Shown here: in pieces, positions 27,201-35,774 of the stretch
Layout of the letters: every line of letters begins with the position of its first letter
Position numbering within the stretch: the stretch's first letter is position 1
NCBI GenBank assembly: GCA_030653385.1
Contig: JAURZM010000020.1
Coordinates: 62,001 to 126,000 of the forward strand
DNA length: 64,000 bases
Direction of reading: 5' to 3'
From: Rubrivivax sp.
GTDB lineage: Bacteria > Pseudomonadota > Gammaproteobacteria > Burkholderiales > Burkholderiaceae_C
Program-made: the position numbers and the translations under genes
Notes under the pieces: generated by a model
What the model was told of the DNA's origin: nothing
Databases searched by the model: none
What the model saw: only the letters and a program-made list of their open reading frames with translations

Positions 27201-28630
27201 TGGGGGCCGACCGTTGGGTGGCCCCCAGCGGCAACGACTCCCACACGGGCTCGGAAGGCGCGCCCTATCTGACCGTGGGCAAGGCGCTGGCCAACATCGG
27301 CGCCAACGGCACCGTGTGGCTGGCGCCGGGCAGTTACCCCTGGGCGCGCGAGGTCGACCGCAACGGCTACTCGGCCCTTGACTACAAGGTGCTGCGCATC
27401 CCCGACACCGGCCGTGTGCGTGCCGTGACCCGCGGCACCGTGACGCTGCAGTTCGGTCTGCAGGCGCGGGGCTCGGCCACCGTGTCGGGTGTGCACTTCA
27501 CGCTGCTCGCAGCCGACGTGAGCGACGTCCAGCCGGCCGTCATCTCCAAGACCGCCAGCGGCACCCTGCGGCTGGAGCGCACCACCTTCGGCCGCATGAA
27601 CACCCTGCAGTCCAGCGCTGGCGGCAACACGCTTTTCACCGCCGACAGCGAGGACAGCCATGAGTGGTTCACGCCTGAGTTCCAGGGCGCGTTGGGCCGG
27701 GTGGACGTGGGGCAGACGCGGTTCCTGGGTGGGCGCATCACGCTCAACCGCATCCCCGACGGCGCCAATGCCGGCGTGCGGGTCTGGGGCCATCACGCCG
27801 GCACTGGCGTGATCAGCCTGGAGCGGCTGCGCATGACGCTGCCCGAGGCACCGGCGGGCGTGACACATCTGATGTTCACGCCCATCGCGGGCGGCACGCT
27901 GACCTTCTTCAACAGCCAGGTGGTGCAGCAGGGCACACGAACCAGCCACGTGCTGGCGCAGAACGACCACCTGGGCCAGGTGCGCATCCTGAACAGCACG
28001 GTGACCGGGCCCTTCGGCCAGATCGTCTCGCTCACCGCCGGCGGCAACGTCGAGGTCAACGGCTCGACGCTGTCCGGCGGTGTCACCGCCATCGGCTTTG
28101 CCGGCGGGGCCGAGCCCGGCGGCCTGCCGCTGCCCAGCGTGCAGATTCTGAGCAGCACACTGCACAGCTTCAGCGCCCATGGCCTGCACCTGCCCAACCA
28201 CGGCAACGTGTTCATCAGCGGCAGCACTTTGCGTGGCAACGGAGAAAGCGGCATCTCTTTGGGCGGCACACCGAACCTGCCCTGGGTGACGGCGAACTAC
28301 GTGCTGCGTGTGCAGACCAGCACCTTCAGCGGCAACGGCAGCGGCGGCGCCAACCACGGTGGCCTGGTGTTGGCCGGTTCGGCCACTTCCACGTGGAACC
28401 TGGGCGGCTTTGACGGCAACGGCGACAACACCTTGCTCGGCAGTGCAAGCTCCCCAGCGCTGCGCGTGGCGGTGGCCGCGGGCGTGCGGGTGCTGGCGGT
28501 GGGCAACACCTGGAGCGCATCAGAGCAGGGTGCCAATGCCGGCGGCCGCTACACCGGCGAGCTGCTGGTCTCGACGGGCAGCGGCACCAACTACGCCGTC
28601 AGCAGCGGCTCGCTGCAACTGAGTTACTGA
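24254..28630 (+). CDS. Large lipoprotein: papain-fold protease, Ig-like domains and beta-helix
   Basis: The 1458-residue protein has a long charged start, a hydrophobic stretch and a lipobox ending at Cys44 (LLVAAC followed by GGGGG), so it should be a secreted lipoprotein. A propeptide-like region precedes a C1-type (papain) domain with Cys301 (QGRRGSCVMFA), His526 (EGHHALNIVGF) and Asn566 (RNSHGCGWGDAGYAYF). Three Ig-like or PKD-like repeats follow at roughly 640-980 (two share a VDFY.G..P/RIG pattern). From about 985 the chain starts RWVAPSGNDSHTG and continues as a right-handed beta-helix to the end. GGAGG at 24241-24245 supports the ATG at 24254. The order of domains suggests a protease carried on a carbohydrate- or surface-binding stalk. 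Confidence 0.85.
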   Translation: MDFDGQQARAPGAQETLQRPRWRSAQALAHGLAAATLTLLVAACGGGGGDEPAAAPALPAILATAPVYGSGTEPLPPGAREVQLPELQRLAAEGELIWFTKATERSTGEAEAARRQAARAQVEAALAARPELADVLAAPALAPDAVRLAGGSIEVTLPATGEKVLLDSHDHEVASVAQVLRLADSRDNALGLYQSYLAVLPEDVRAELPGEQAAASLDMPALQEAIQRAADLVLEHVPDESVPGATAQALPDGRARALAIENPSLVGGNCSAAPNSLANDFNYTLKTFLPPTRSQGRRGSCVMFAATAGVEIKAGRLYGRVPDLSEQHAYSVAKYNWFRTSDDVGDGLFTGSTLEELIGTNYTFRGEGAWRYNRSPDRGEGYSGYYGSCTDYDEACSDTNHQLGKVCIYAGSPGNWTLFCSHFRPASTALGLGEQYRLRSASLLGGLGLWGLPDTAARLVANATLTRVRAAVVAGNPVVLDMRWPTCAKNVTTAPTLFGVERNGLRAMLNTTNCSTWGGGGTEGHHALNIVGFVPYAQVLTRYAGHPLLPAIDGNLTTDGYFIVRNSHGCGWGDAGYAYFSSEFVRRHGRAAYSVNLVTAQNLPNVFLFSNRSFVDKPEQTLVLSTSVAPTIQRVEFFRSNADNTGWQAMGTVNAAPFVQSLSAAHLVPQAGQTVRFYARAFDGTNSRVDSPVVQVQVKPGLATPPAASPTVTLPGSPATIGSIDAPATVLLRANTTTGTLPIKRVDFYKGLTPVGSRTAPPFTQEVAITTADVGLLGLLVRVEDTAGNFITAPVQINVSTTVAPGPSIGSFTATPATLPLGGGPVTLSWSVAGAASVSINNGVGSVAASGSVVVNPVVSTTWTLLASTSSGSSSASAAVTVAGDAVPPTVSLGASSAVVDVPGSVTLTATASDNVGVVAVDFYRGATRIGTDTTPGDGFSQAVAFTSADVGSVSFTAVARDAAGNTGTSTPLLVVVRVPAALGADRWVAPSGNDSHTGSEGAPYLTVGKALANIGANGTVWLAPGSYPWAREVDRNGYSALDYKVLRIPDTGRVRAVTRGTVTLQFGLQARGSATVSGVHFTLLAADVSDVQPAVISKTASGTLRLERTTFGRMNTLQSSAGGNTLFTADSEDSHEWFTPEFQGALGRVDVGQTRFLGGRITLNRIPDGANAGVRVWGHHAGTGVISLERLRMTLPEAPAGVTHLMFTPIAGGTLTFFNSQVVQQGTRTSHVLAQNDHLGQVRILNSTVTGPFGQIVSLTAGGNVEVNGSTLSGGVTAIGFAGGAEPGGLPLPSVQILSSTLHSFSAHGLHLPNHGNVFISGSTLRGNGESGISLGGTPNLPWVTANYVLRVQTSTFSGNGSGGANHGGLVLAGSATSTWNLGGFDGNGDNTLLGSASSPALRVAVAAGVRVLAVGNTWSASEQGANAGGRYTGELLVSTGSGTNYAVSSGSLQLSY

Positions 28631-28687
28631 AGGGGCTCAGCGGTGAAGGCAGACGCGCCGGCGAACGACGCGTCTGCACGTCCACCC

Positions 28688-30319
28688 TTACAGACGCACG
28701 GCGATGTCGATGAGCGCCGGGCCCGAAGCACCGCCGATCTGCGACAGCGCGGCGTTGCTGCCGGTGTTGCCCATCAGCGTGACGGCACCCGTGGCCAGCG
28801 ACACCGTGTACAGCGAGAACGCGCCGACCGCGCCACTGCGCAAAGCGGCGTAGGCGGCATTGCCCCCGCCGCTGATGTCGAAGGCCGCGCCGCCGGCGGC
28901 GATGTCCACACCGAGCGCACCGACATCCACCAGCGTGCCGTCGTTCGGCGGTACCTGTTGGGCCAGCACGTCGGCGTTGGCATCGAAGGTGAACAGCGTG
29001 GTCGCGGTCGTGCCGGCAAAGTTGTTGGCGTAGGCTGCCGCCACCACCGAAGCCGCGCCGCTCACGCGGTTGATGTTGCCGTCGGTGGTGGTCGCACCGG
29101 TGTCGACATTGATGCGCAAGCTTTGCCCGGTGTTGCTGACGACGCGCAGGCGGTCAGCCAGCGGATTGAAGTCGACGCTGAAGGTGGTGCCGGTCAGGCC
29201 CGTGTAGGGCAGCGTCGTGTCGGTGGCGTCGGCGGTCAGCGTGGACCTGGATGTCGCCACGCCGGTGGCCACGTTGATGGTGTAGATGCGGCCCGACGTG
29301 CCCAGCGCGTACAGCAAGCCGTCGCCCGGGCGATGGTCGATGCCAAGCACCCTCTCGCCGGCGCCCAGCCCGCTGATCGCGACATTGGCGCTGAGGGTGT
29401 TCGGTGTGCGCGGGTCGAAGGTGACGAGCCGCGAATCCGCCGTGAGTCCGATCACAAGGGCGGCGGCGGCGGGCTGCTTCAGTGCCAGGCCGATCACCGC
29501 TTCGCCGCCGGCCACCGGGCCCAGGCTGCTTGCCGCCGTGGTGGCGGCGGCCAGGTTGATGCTGTACAGCGTGGTCGTGCCGCCGATGGTCAAGGCCGCA
29601 TAACCGGTGTTGTTGCGGGCGTCGATGTCAAAACCGCTGACCCCGGTTGCGCCGGTCACGCCCAGGGTCACACCAGCCCGCAGCGCGCCAGCGTTGGGCG
29701 GATCCTGCAGGAACAGCTGGCCCAGCCCGGCGTCGATGCCGAACAACTGGGTCGAGCCCGTGCCGACGAAGGCGTTGGTGTAGGCCGCTGCGGTCACCGC
29801 AGCCACGCCAGCCAGCGGCGTGAGGGTGCCGTCGGTGATGGTGTCGCCGGTGTCGACGTTGACACGCAGGTTCTCGCCGGTGTTGCTGACGATGCGCAGG
29901 CGGTCGGCGACCGGGTTGAAGTCGAAGCCGAACTGCGTGCCTGCGAGCGCGGTGTAGGGGTTGTCGTCGCCGACCATGGCCTTCAGCGTGGTCTTCAGCG
30001 TGGCCACGCCGGTGGCCGGATCGACCGTGTAGATCTTGCCGCCACTGGCCAGCGCGTACAGCAGGCCGTCGGCGGGCCGGTAGTCGATGCCAAACAGCGC
30101 CTCACCCGTCGCGAGGCCGGAGACGTTCACGGCGCCGACCTGCGTGGCCGGGCTGGCGCGGTTGAACGAGACCAGCTTGCCCGACGCGGTAAGGACAACG
30201 GTGTCGCCAACGGCCACGGCCGGCGGGGCCGTGTCACCGTCGTCGCTGCCGCCACAGGCGACGAGGCCGGCGGCTGCCAGCGCGGTGAGGGCATACAAAA
30301 AGGGCTTGTTTCGTTGCAC
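28688..30319 (-). CDS. DUF4394 lipoprotein with duplicated domain
   Basis: The 543-residue protein has a lipobox (ALAAAGLVAC followed by GGSDDGD) and two consecutive DUF4394 units. The first includes LFGIDYRPADGLLYAL and RLRIVSNTGENLRVNVDTG; the second repeats these as VLGIDHRPGDGLLYAL and RLRVVSNTGQSLRINVDTG. The fold is thought to be a beta-propeller-like array; its function is unknown. Start is a GTG at 30317-30319 with GGAG upstream, since no ATG gives the signal peptide. It converges on the papain/beta-helix gene (57 bases apart), and both are surface lipoproteins. Confidence 0.82.
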   Translation of the reverse strand: MQRNKPFLYALTALAAAGLVACGGSDDGDTAPPAVAVGDTVVLTASGKLVSFNRASPATQVGAVNVSGLATGEALFGIDYRPADGLLYALASGGKIYTVDPATGVATLKTTLKAMVGDDNPYTALAGTQFGFDFNPVADRLRIVSNTGENLRVNVDTGDTITDGTLTPLAGVAAVTAAAYTNAFVGTGSTQLFGIDAGLGQLFLQDPPNAGALRAGVTLGVTGATGVSGFDIDARNNTGYAALTIGGTTTLYSINLAAATTAASSLGPVAGGEAVIGLALKQPAAAALVIGLTADSRLVTFDPRTPNTLSANVAISGLGAGERVLGIDHRPGDGLLYALGTSGRIYTINVATGVATSRSTLTADATDTTLPYTGLTGTTFSVDFNPLADRLRVVSNTGQSLRINVDTGATTTDGNINRVSGAASVVAAAYANNFAGTTATTLFTFDANADVLAQQVPPNDGTLVDVGALGVDIAAGGAAFDISGGGNAAYAALRSGAVGAFSLYTVSLATGAVTLMGNTGSNAALSQIGGASGPALIDIAVRL

Positions 30320-30545
30320 AGAGGTCTCCAAAGGGTGATCGGTTGGATGCCGAAAGCGGCACTCGTCGGGGCACCGTATCGAAGAACTTTCAGCGCGTAT
30401 GTGCATCAACGAACGCAGGGTGGAGTGCGTCAAGTCCAGCGCCTGACGCGCCCGCGTCCCCTTCTTGCAGTCGAATGCCTGCCCGGGTCTGCAAGGCGGC
30501 CGTGGATGGGCACAATGCCCGCGCGCCCGCATCGAAAGCCCAGCC

Positions 30546-30737
30546 GTGTCCCGCATCACCGCCATCGAAACCCGCCTGTTCAAGGTGCCGCTGGCAGGGG
30601 TGCTGGTCGATGCCAAACACGGCGACCACACCCATTTCCTACTTGTCACCTGCGCGGTCGTGACCAAAGCCGGCCAACGCGGCACCGGCTACACCCACAC
30701 CCGGGGTCGTGGCGGCCACGCGATCAAGGCCCTGTTA
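30546..30737 (+). pseudogene. Enolase-superfamily (mandelate racemase-type) N-terminal fragment
   Basis: From a GTG at 30546 one frame encodes SRITAIETRLFKVPLAGVLVDA, KHGDHTHFLLVTCAVV and GTGYTHTRGRGGHAIKALL, the N-terminal capping domain of mandelate racemase/muconate-lactonizing enzymes. The match ends abruptly after KALL; only about ten unrelated residues follow before a stop, and the catalytic TIM barrel is missing. The next gene starts about 50 bases on. This is a gene remnant left by a deletion. Confidence 0.7.
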
Positions 30738-30786
30738 TCCACAGCTTCCCGATCGACGCCCTGACACAGCCAGTGGCAGACACGGC

Positions 30787-33021
30787 ATGGACCTTGAGCT
30801 CACACGCCACGCGGCCACGATGCGCGAGTTTTTCGCGCTGCTGGAAACCGACCCAAGCGCCGCACGCCGCTTGGCCCGTCTGGACGTGCAGCGCACACGA
30901 TCCCTTCCGCCGGCGGACAGCCGGCGCGGTGACGCGCTGGAGCGGCTGGCGCATGTCCAACACGTGGACGAAGACTGGCCCGCGCTGGTGGACACGGCCC
31001 AAGGCTGGGTCGATGCCCGGCGTCTGCAAGGCCAGGCCCAGTTGCTCGCCTTGGCGCTGGGTGTGTTGGCCATCGCGCTGGTCGGCACCGACCGCGCCGA
31101 CGAGGCCGACGATGTGTTGCACGAACAACTCGTGCTCTGGCGCCAGGTCCTGCCCACCGATGCCTTGCAGTTGGCTGCCAAACTGGAAAGTTATGCACTG
31201 CTGGTGCAGCAGGGTTTTCAGCGAACCGAGTATGTCATCGAGCTGCTGCGCGAGGCCGTCGCGATCCGGCAGCGCCATGCCAACACACCGCCGGCGCCAC
31301 TGGCGCAGGCGCTGCAACAACTGGCACTGCTGGAAGCCGCTTCGCTGCAGGAAGACCTGGCGCGGCAACACCAGGAACAAGCGCTGGTGTGCCTGCAGCA
31401 GGCACTGGCCGCCGAGCCACCCGGCGCGCAGCGCGACGAGATGCTGGCCGGCTGCGTGCAGTCCCGGCTGATGCTGGCCGGCCTGGCGCTGGCGCAAGGC
31501 GACGACGACGGCACGTTGCGACACCTTCAGTCGGCCGCCGACACGCCGGTGCAGGACCCGGTGGCACGTGCCGAGTACGCGCTCATCGCCGCGCAGATCA
31601 CCGCCTGGTTCAGTGAACGCCACGACGACCTGGATGGCGCGCTCGAGGCCTGGCAGCACGCGCTGGATATCAGCACCCAGCAGATCAACTTCGCGCCCGA
31701 ACCCGCACCGCCCGCAGCGCGCCGCCCCTGGGACCCGCTGACCCTGGGTGACATTGCGCTCGCCATGGCTGACCTGTCCCTGCGACGACACGATCTGCCC
31801 CACTGCGCCAGCGCGCTGGACCTGGCGGCGCAGGTGCTGGGCGAACAACACCATGCCGACGTGCTGCTGATGCGCTCGCGTCTGCGCAGCGCGCAAGGCG
31901 ATGCCGCTGGCGCGCTGCGCTGTTACCGCCGCGCGCTGCGTCTGCGCAAGGAAAGTGCGGGCGAAGTGCTGGTGCAGTGGGGCACGCCGCGGGCGCTGGA
32001 TGACCCGGCATCGGCATCGGCATCCGCATCCGCATCGTCACTCTCGGCGACGTCCTTCAGCCACCGCTTGGGCAGCAAGCTGCACCTGGGGCGAGCCCAT
32101 GTGCTGGTGCCCGGCGGTGTGTTGTCCGATGCCGCCAGCCTGCCGTTGTGGGACCGCTCGCTGCCCGCTGTTGGCCGCGCGACGCGACCCGAAGCACTGC
32201 ACCTGCGCAGCTTGCGCGGCTTGTCGCCGTCGGCCTTCGGCGCGCTGGCAGCGCGGCAGCAGCGCGCTGCGCAGACCCAGCCCGACGCGGCCCTGGTGTT
32301 TGTGCACGGTTTCAACGTCAGCTTCGAAGAAGCGCTGCAGCGTGCGGCGCAGCTGCGCCGCGATCTCAACTTCGACGGACCGCTGTTCGTGTTTTCGTGG
32401 CCGAGCCGCGGCCAGGCATTGCGCTACTTTGCCGACCGCCAGACGGCCCTGGCGTCGGTTGATGCCCTGGCCGAATTTCTGCTGGCCGTCGAGCGGGCTT
32501 GCACCGCGCGCCGCATCCATGTGCTGGCGCACAGCATGGGCAACCGCGTGCTGCTGCCCGCGCTGTTGCGCGTTGTGGCCAGGCCCATGTCGGCGCTGTC
32601 GCAGCGGCTGGGCGAGATCGTGATGGCCGCACCGGCCGTGCCCATGGCCGAATTCGCCCCGGCGCTGGACCGGCTGCTGGCGCTGAAGGTGAAGCGGCTG
32701 ACGCTGTACGCCTCGCACGGCGACCTGGCGATGAAGATCGGCAGGCTGGCCGAGCGCGCCGTGCTCGCCGGTCACACCACCGAAGGGGAACCGCTGGTCC
32801 ATCCTTGGCTGGTCAGCATCGACATCACGGCAGCGGGCTCACCCGCTTTCGGGGCCATGAACCACGATGTCTTCACCGCCAACCCGGTCATGAACGAAGA
32901 CCTGCGCCTGCTGCTGCAGCACGGCAGTGAGGTTCCGCCCCACCAGCGGCTGCCGGCACTGCAGCTCGTGCACAGCAAACGCCAGGGGGGTGGGTTCTGG
33001 CGCTATCGGGCTGAGCCCTAG
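30787..33021 (+). CDS. TPR-like domain plus DUF900 alpha/beta hydrolase
   Basis: The 744-residue protein joins an N-terminal helical, TPR-like region (about 1-400, with repeats of ALQQLALLEAASLQEDLARQ type) to a C-terminal alpha/beta hydrolase of the DUF900 family. The hydrolase shows LVFVHGFNVSFEEALQRAAQL (oxyanion region), FSWPSRGQALRYFADR and the nucleophile elbow VLAHSMGNRVLLPALL with Ser583. A 32-base GCATCG-type repeat (32008-32040) encodes an Ala-Ser linker between the parts. No signal peptide is evident. DUF900 proteins are lipase/esterase-like, with unknown substrates. The fragment of an enolase gene directly upstream suggests local rearrangement. Confidence 0.8.
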   Translation: MDLELTRHAATMREFFALLETDPSAARRLARLDVQRTRSLPPADSRRGDALERLAHVQHVDEDWPALVDTAQGWVDARRLQGQAQLLALALGVLAIALVGTDRADEADDVLHEQLVLWRQVLPTDALQLAAKLESYALLVQQGFQRTEYVIELLREAVAIRQRHANTPPAPLAQALQQLALLEAASLQEDLARQHQEQALVCLQQALAAEPPGAQRDEMLAGCVQSRLMLAGLALAQGDDDGTLRHLQSAADTPVQDPVARAEYALIAAQITAWFSERHDDLDGALEAWQHALDISTQQINFAPEPAPPAARRPWDPLTLGDIALAMADLSLRRHDLPHCASALDLAAQVLGEQHHADVLLMRSRLRSAQGDAAGALRCYRRALRLRKESAGEVLVQWGTPRALDDPASASASASASSLSATSFSHRLGSKLHLGRAHVLVPGGVLSDAASLPLWDRSLPAVGRATRPEALHLRSLRGLSPSAFGALAARQQRAAQTQPDAALVFVHGFNVSFEEALQRAAQLRRDLNFDGPLFVFSWPSRGQALRYFADRQTALASVDALAEFLLAVERACTARRIHVLAHSMGNRVLLPALLRVVARPMSALSQRLGEIVMAAPAVPMAEFAPALDRLLALKVKRLTLYASHGDLAMKIGRLAERAVLAGHTTEGEPLVHPWLVSIDITAAGSPAFGAMNHDVFTANPVMNEDLRLLLQHGSEVPPHQRLPALQLVHSKRQGGGFWRYRAEP
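32008..32040 (+). repeat. Short GCATC(G/C) tandem repeat encoding an Ala-Ser linker
   Basis: Five GCATCG/GCATCC units in a row encode alternating Ala-Ser within the DUF900 hydrolase gene. It is in frame and lies between the helical and hydrolase domains, so length change would alter only the linker. Confidence 0.75.
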
Positions 33022-33323
33022 GCTGCCGGGGCTGTGAAACCGCTGCTCACGGCATCCCTGCCCATCAACCGAAGCGATCGGGCCACCGCCTGCCCTCTTC
33101 GACAAGGTCTTGGCCAGCCGCATCCCGGACGCCGGTCCCGTCGCGGGCGGGGCCGTTCCAGCGCTGCCGTGACACTTGACGCATGATCGCGTTGAGTGCG
33201 GGCAGTCAACGCCCGCCGCGCCGAGTTCCCACCCGAAGCCTCCGCCGTTCAAGGGCCCACCCCGCTGCAGCTGTGACCCCACGCTCGTCTGATTCGTTTC
33301 TTGCGCTTCGATGGCGAGGAGAC
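33022..33323. other. Intergenic stretch with no recognised gene
   Basis: About 300 bases between the DUF900 gene and a small membrane-protein gene. No reading frame here has coding character or a recognised motif, and no RNA gene was seen. The AGGAG-like site at its right end (just before 33324) belongs to the next gene. Confidence 0.5.
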
Positions 33324-33569
33324 GTGCCGCTGCGCACGGTGTTCTGGCGCGACATGTTGGGCATCGGAACCGCCATCAACCTGCTTGCCACCTTGTTTGC
33401 CCTGATGGCGGCCAGCCAGGGCGCATCGTCCTGGATTGCAGCGGCGATTCACTTTGCACCGCTGCCGTACAACTTCTTTCTTGTGGCTGCAGTCGGGCGA
33501 GCAAGGCCAGCAAGCCTTTCAGCCAAGCTGTTCGCCATGGTCTGGCTCGTTGCGATGACCGTGGTCTAG
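33324..33569 (+). CDS. Small two-helix membrane protein, unknown function
   Basis: The 81-residue product from a GTG at 33324 has two hydrophobic segments: GIGTAINLLATLFALMAASQ and WIAAAIHFAPLPYNFFLVAAV, with a third possible at KLFAMVWLVAMTVV. A GGCGAGGAGA ribosome site lies five to ten bases upstream, which decides this start over longer frames whose N-terminus is arginine/proline-rich and unlike a real protein. No family recognised. It is probably an inner-membrane protein. Confidence 0.6.
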   Translation: MPLRTVFWRDMLGIGTAINLLATLFALMAASQGASSWIAAAIHFAPLPYNFFLVAAVGRARPASLSAKLFAMVWLVAMTVV

Positions 33570-33615
33570 GACTTTCTTCGGCGCCGCACTGGCCAGGCCT
33601 GCCCAGCGGCATTCG

Positions 33616-33789
33616 ATGCCTGCACTGCTGCAGAGGCCGCGGTGCATCCGAAGCTTCGTCCTGGACTGCAAGGGTCGGCACAACACAGCGCTGATCGCCG
33701 TGCTGCTGGCGATCTATCTCACCTTCGTGATCTCGGGCCTGCTGTTCGCAGCGTCAGACTGGATCAGTGACAGCCGCAAGTCTCTCTGA
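33616..33789 (+). CDS. Possible 57-residue single-pass membrane protein
   Basis: An ATG at 33616 opens a 57-codon frame ending TGA at 33787-33789. It encodes a basic, Cys-containing head (RPRCIRSFVLDCKGR), one strong transmembrane segment (LIAVLLAIYLTFVISGLLFAA) and a polar tail. It follows the other small membrane protein by 46 bases on the same strand. The hydrophobic run is the only support; there is no clear ribosome site and no family match. Confidence 0.35.
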   Translation: MPALLQRPRCIRSFVLDCKGRHNTALIAVLLAIYLTFVISGLLFAASDWISDSRKSL

Positions 33790-33823
33790 ACACCGGGCAG
33801 CCGCACTTTCTCTTGCTCACCGC

Positions 33824-34387
33824 TCACCGCTCACTGCGCCGCTGCAGGCGCCGGCGCCTTTCTCGCCTGATGAGCACGGCCCACCCCCAATAGACCAGGG
33901 CATAGGCAAGCACGCCCAGCACCATGCCGGCCAATGGGAAGCCGGCCAGCAAGGCCGGGCCCCACGACAGCATCTGCTCCCACAGCGCTGCCGGCCATGT
34001 TTGCGGCGCGGCCCATTGCCAGTTGTCCACCCCAGGGGAAGGTGCGCCAGCAGCCTTCTGAGGCACCACAAACGAGCCGAGGAACGCGGCCAGCGCCCAG
34101 ATGGGTGCCATGGTGAATGGATTCGTCAGCCACGTCGCGGCGGCCGCAGCCGCTACGTTGGCCCTGAGGGCCACAGCGGCCAGCATCGCCGCAGGCATTT
34201 GCAGCGGAAGAGGAAAGACCCCAATGCCGATACCCAGCGCGACGCCCAAGGCGACACCGCGGCGGTGCAGCACCCAAAGTCGCGGGTGCTCGCGCAGATA
34301 GTGGCCCGCCCAGGCAAACCCTTTCGTCTGCTCCAGGGTTTGTGCAGTAGGGAGCCAGCGGCGAAGTCGCCTCTTGAATTCGGCCAT
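33824..34387 (-). CDS. DUF2062 membrane protein
   Basis: The 187-residue protein has the DUF2062 pattern: REHPRLWVLHRRGVALGVALGIGIGVFPLPLQMPAAMLAAVALRANV, then TWLTNPFTMAPIWALAAFLGS and a late membrane segment GMVLGVLAYALVYWGWAVL with an arginine-rich cytoplasmic end. Three transmembrane segments are likely. The family is widespread, of unknown function, and often sits alone or near cell-envelope genes. Start ATG at 34385-34387 gives the usual family length. Confidence 0.88.
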   Translation of the reverse strand: MAEFKRRLRRWLPTAQTLEQTKGFAWAGHYLREHPRLWVLHRRGVALGVALGIGIGVFPLPLQMPAAMLAAVALRANVAAAAAATWLTNPFTMAPIWALAAFLGSFVVPQKAAGAPSPGVDNWQWAAPQTWPAALWEQMLSWGPALLAGFPLAGMVLGVLAYALVYWGWAVLIRRERRRRLQRRSER

Positions 34388-34638
34388 GAAGAGTGGGTGT
34401 CATGTCGTTGAAAACGCCTGCACCGCAGGCAGGGCCTGCGCAATGTCCGGCGGGCTCATCCGCTGTCGCGCCGGACCACGAGACTTCGCACCCAGTGCCT
34501 GCAGCATTCTCATTCAGGACCTCAGCTTCCTCAGGACATCCAGCAGCGCCGTGGGCGAAAAAGAAGCGCCTGCCGTGCCGGGGTGCCAATGCCAAGTCCC
34601 TGGCCCACCGCCCACCGCGGCAGGCCGTGGCCCTGACC

Positions 34639-35757
34639 TCAGCCCGCCGGCCGCCCGTCGGGTATGCCCATCTCGGCCAAGCTGTCCGCCACCGCCGCCA
34701 CCGCCTGCCGCATTTCATTGGCCCCGATGGCGCCGATGCAGCCGACACGGAAGGTCTCCACCTGCGTCAGCTTGCCCGGGTACAGGATGAAACCGCGCGC
34801 CTTGGCGGCTTCGTAGAAGCGGCGGAATTCGTAGGCCGGGTGGGCCGGTGCGTGGAAGGTCACGATGATCGGCGCCTGCACCTCGGGCCGCAGCAGCGGT
34901 CTGAAGCCCAGGGCCGCCATGCCGTCGACCAGCACACGGCAGTTGTCGGTGTACCGCGCTAAGCGGGCCACGCGGCCGCCTTCTTCTTCGAACTGCGTGA
35001 TGGCTTCGCTCAGCGCCACCAGCACGTGGGTGGGCGGCGTGAAGCGCCACTGGCCGGTTTTTTCCATGTAGACATGCTGGTCGTGCAGGTCCATGGCCAG
35101 GCTCTGGCTGTTGCCGGCGCAGCCGTCCAGGATGGCCTTGCGCAGGAACACGAAGCCCATGCCGGGCACCCCTTCCAGGCACTTGCCGCTGGCCGCGACG
35201 AGGGCGTCGAAACGCACCTCGCGCGCGTCGATGGGCAAGGCGCCGAAGCTGCTCATCGCGTCGACGATCAGGCCCTTGCCCAGGCGCTGGCAGACGGCGG
35301 CCATCTCGGGCAGCGGGTTCAGCACGCCGGTGCCGGTTTCGCAGTGGATCAGCACCACGTGCGTGATGCTGGGGTCGGCCAGCAGCCGCTTTTCCATCTC
35401 GCCGGCCGACACCGGCTCTTCTTCCGCTTGCGGCACCACGGTGGCACGGCGGCCCATCAGCTGCGTCAGCCGGGCGGCGCGTTTGCAGTAGGCGCCGTTG
35501 TCCATCACCAACACATGGCCGTCGCGTGGCACCACGGTGGCCACCGCGGCTTCGACGCTGAAGGTGCCGCTGCCCTGCAAGGGCACCAGCACATGGCTGT
35601 CGGCACCGTGCACGATGTCCAGCAGGCGCTGCCTGACGCTGGCGGTGACGGCGATGAAGTCGGTGTCCCAGCTGCCCCAGTCTTTCAGCATCGCCAGCTT
35701 GGTGCGCAGCGTGGTGGTCAGCGGGCCAGGGGTCAGCAGGATGGGGTCGCGGTCCAT
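34639..35757 (-). CDS. phnW: 2-aminoethylphosphonate--pyruvate transaminase
   Basis: The 372-residue enzyme is a fold-type I aminotransferase that converts 2-aminoethylphosphonate plus pyruvate to phosphonoacetaldehyde plus alanine. It starts [16 protein letters not shown] and has [51 protein letters not shown], and the PLP-binding Lys192 in [15 protein letters not shown]. It is the last gene of the leftward uptake operon, 17 bases after the permease. Length matches the family. Together with PhnY and PhnA it gives the complete aminoethylphosphonate-to-acetate route. Confidence 0.95.
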   Translation of the reverse strand: MDRDPILLTPGPLTTTLRTKLAMLKDWGSWDTDFIAVTASVRQRLLDIVHGADSHVLVPLQGSGTFSVEAAVATVVPRDGHVLVMDNGAYCKRAARLTQLMGRRATVVPQAEEEPVSAGEMEKRLLADPSITHVVLIHCETGTGVLNPLPEMAAVCQRLGKGLIVDAMSSFGALPIDAREVRFDALVAASGKCLEGVPGMGFVFLRKAILDGCAGNSQSLAMDLHDQHVYMEKTGQWRFTPPTHVLVALSEAITQFEEEGGRVARLARYTDNCRVLVDGMAALGFRPLLRPEVQAPIIVTFHAPAHPAYEFRRFYEAAKARGFILYPGKLTQVETFRVGCIGAIGANEMRQAVAAVADSLAEMGIPDGRPAG

Positions 35758-35774
35758 GTTCTTGTCTCCGATGT

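Noticed and set aside
33018..33209. Minus-strand short frames in the 33 kb intergenic region
   Set aside because: Composition is random-like and no ribosome site or conservation clue is present.
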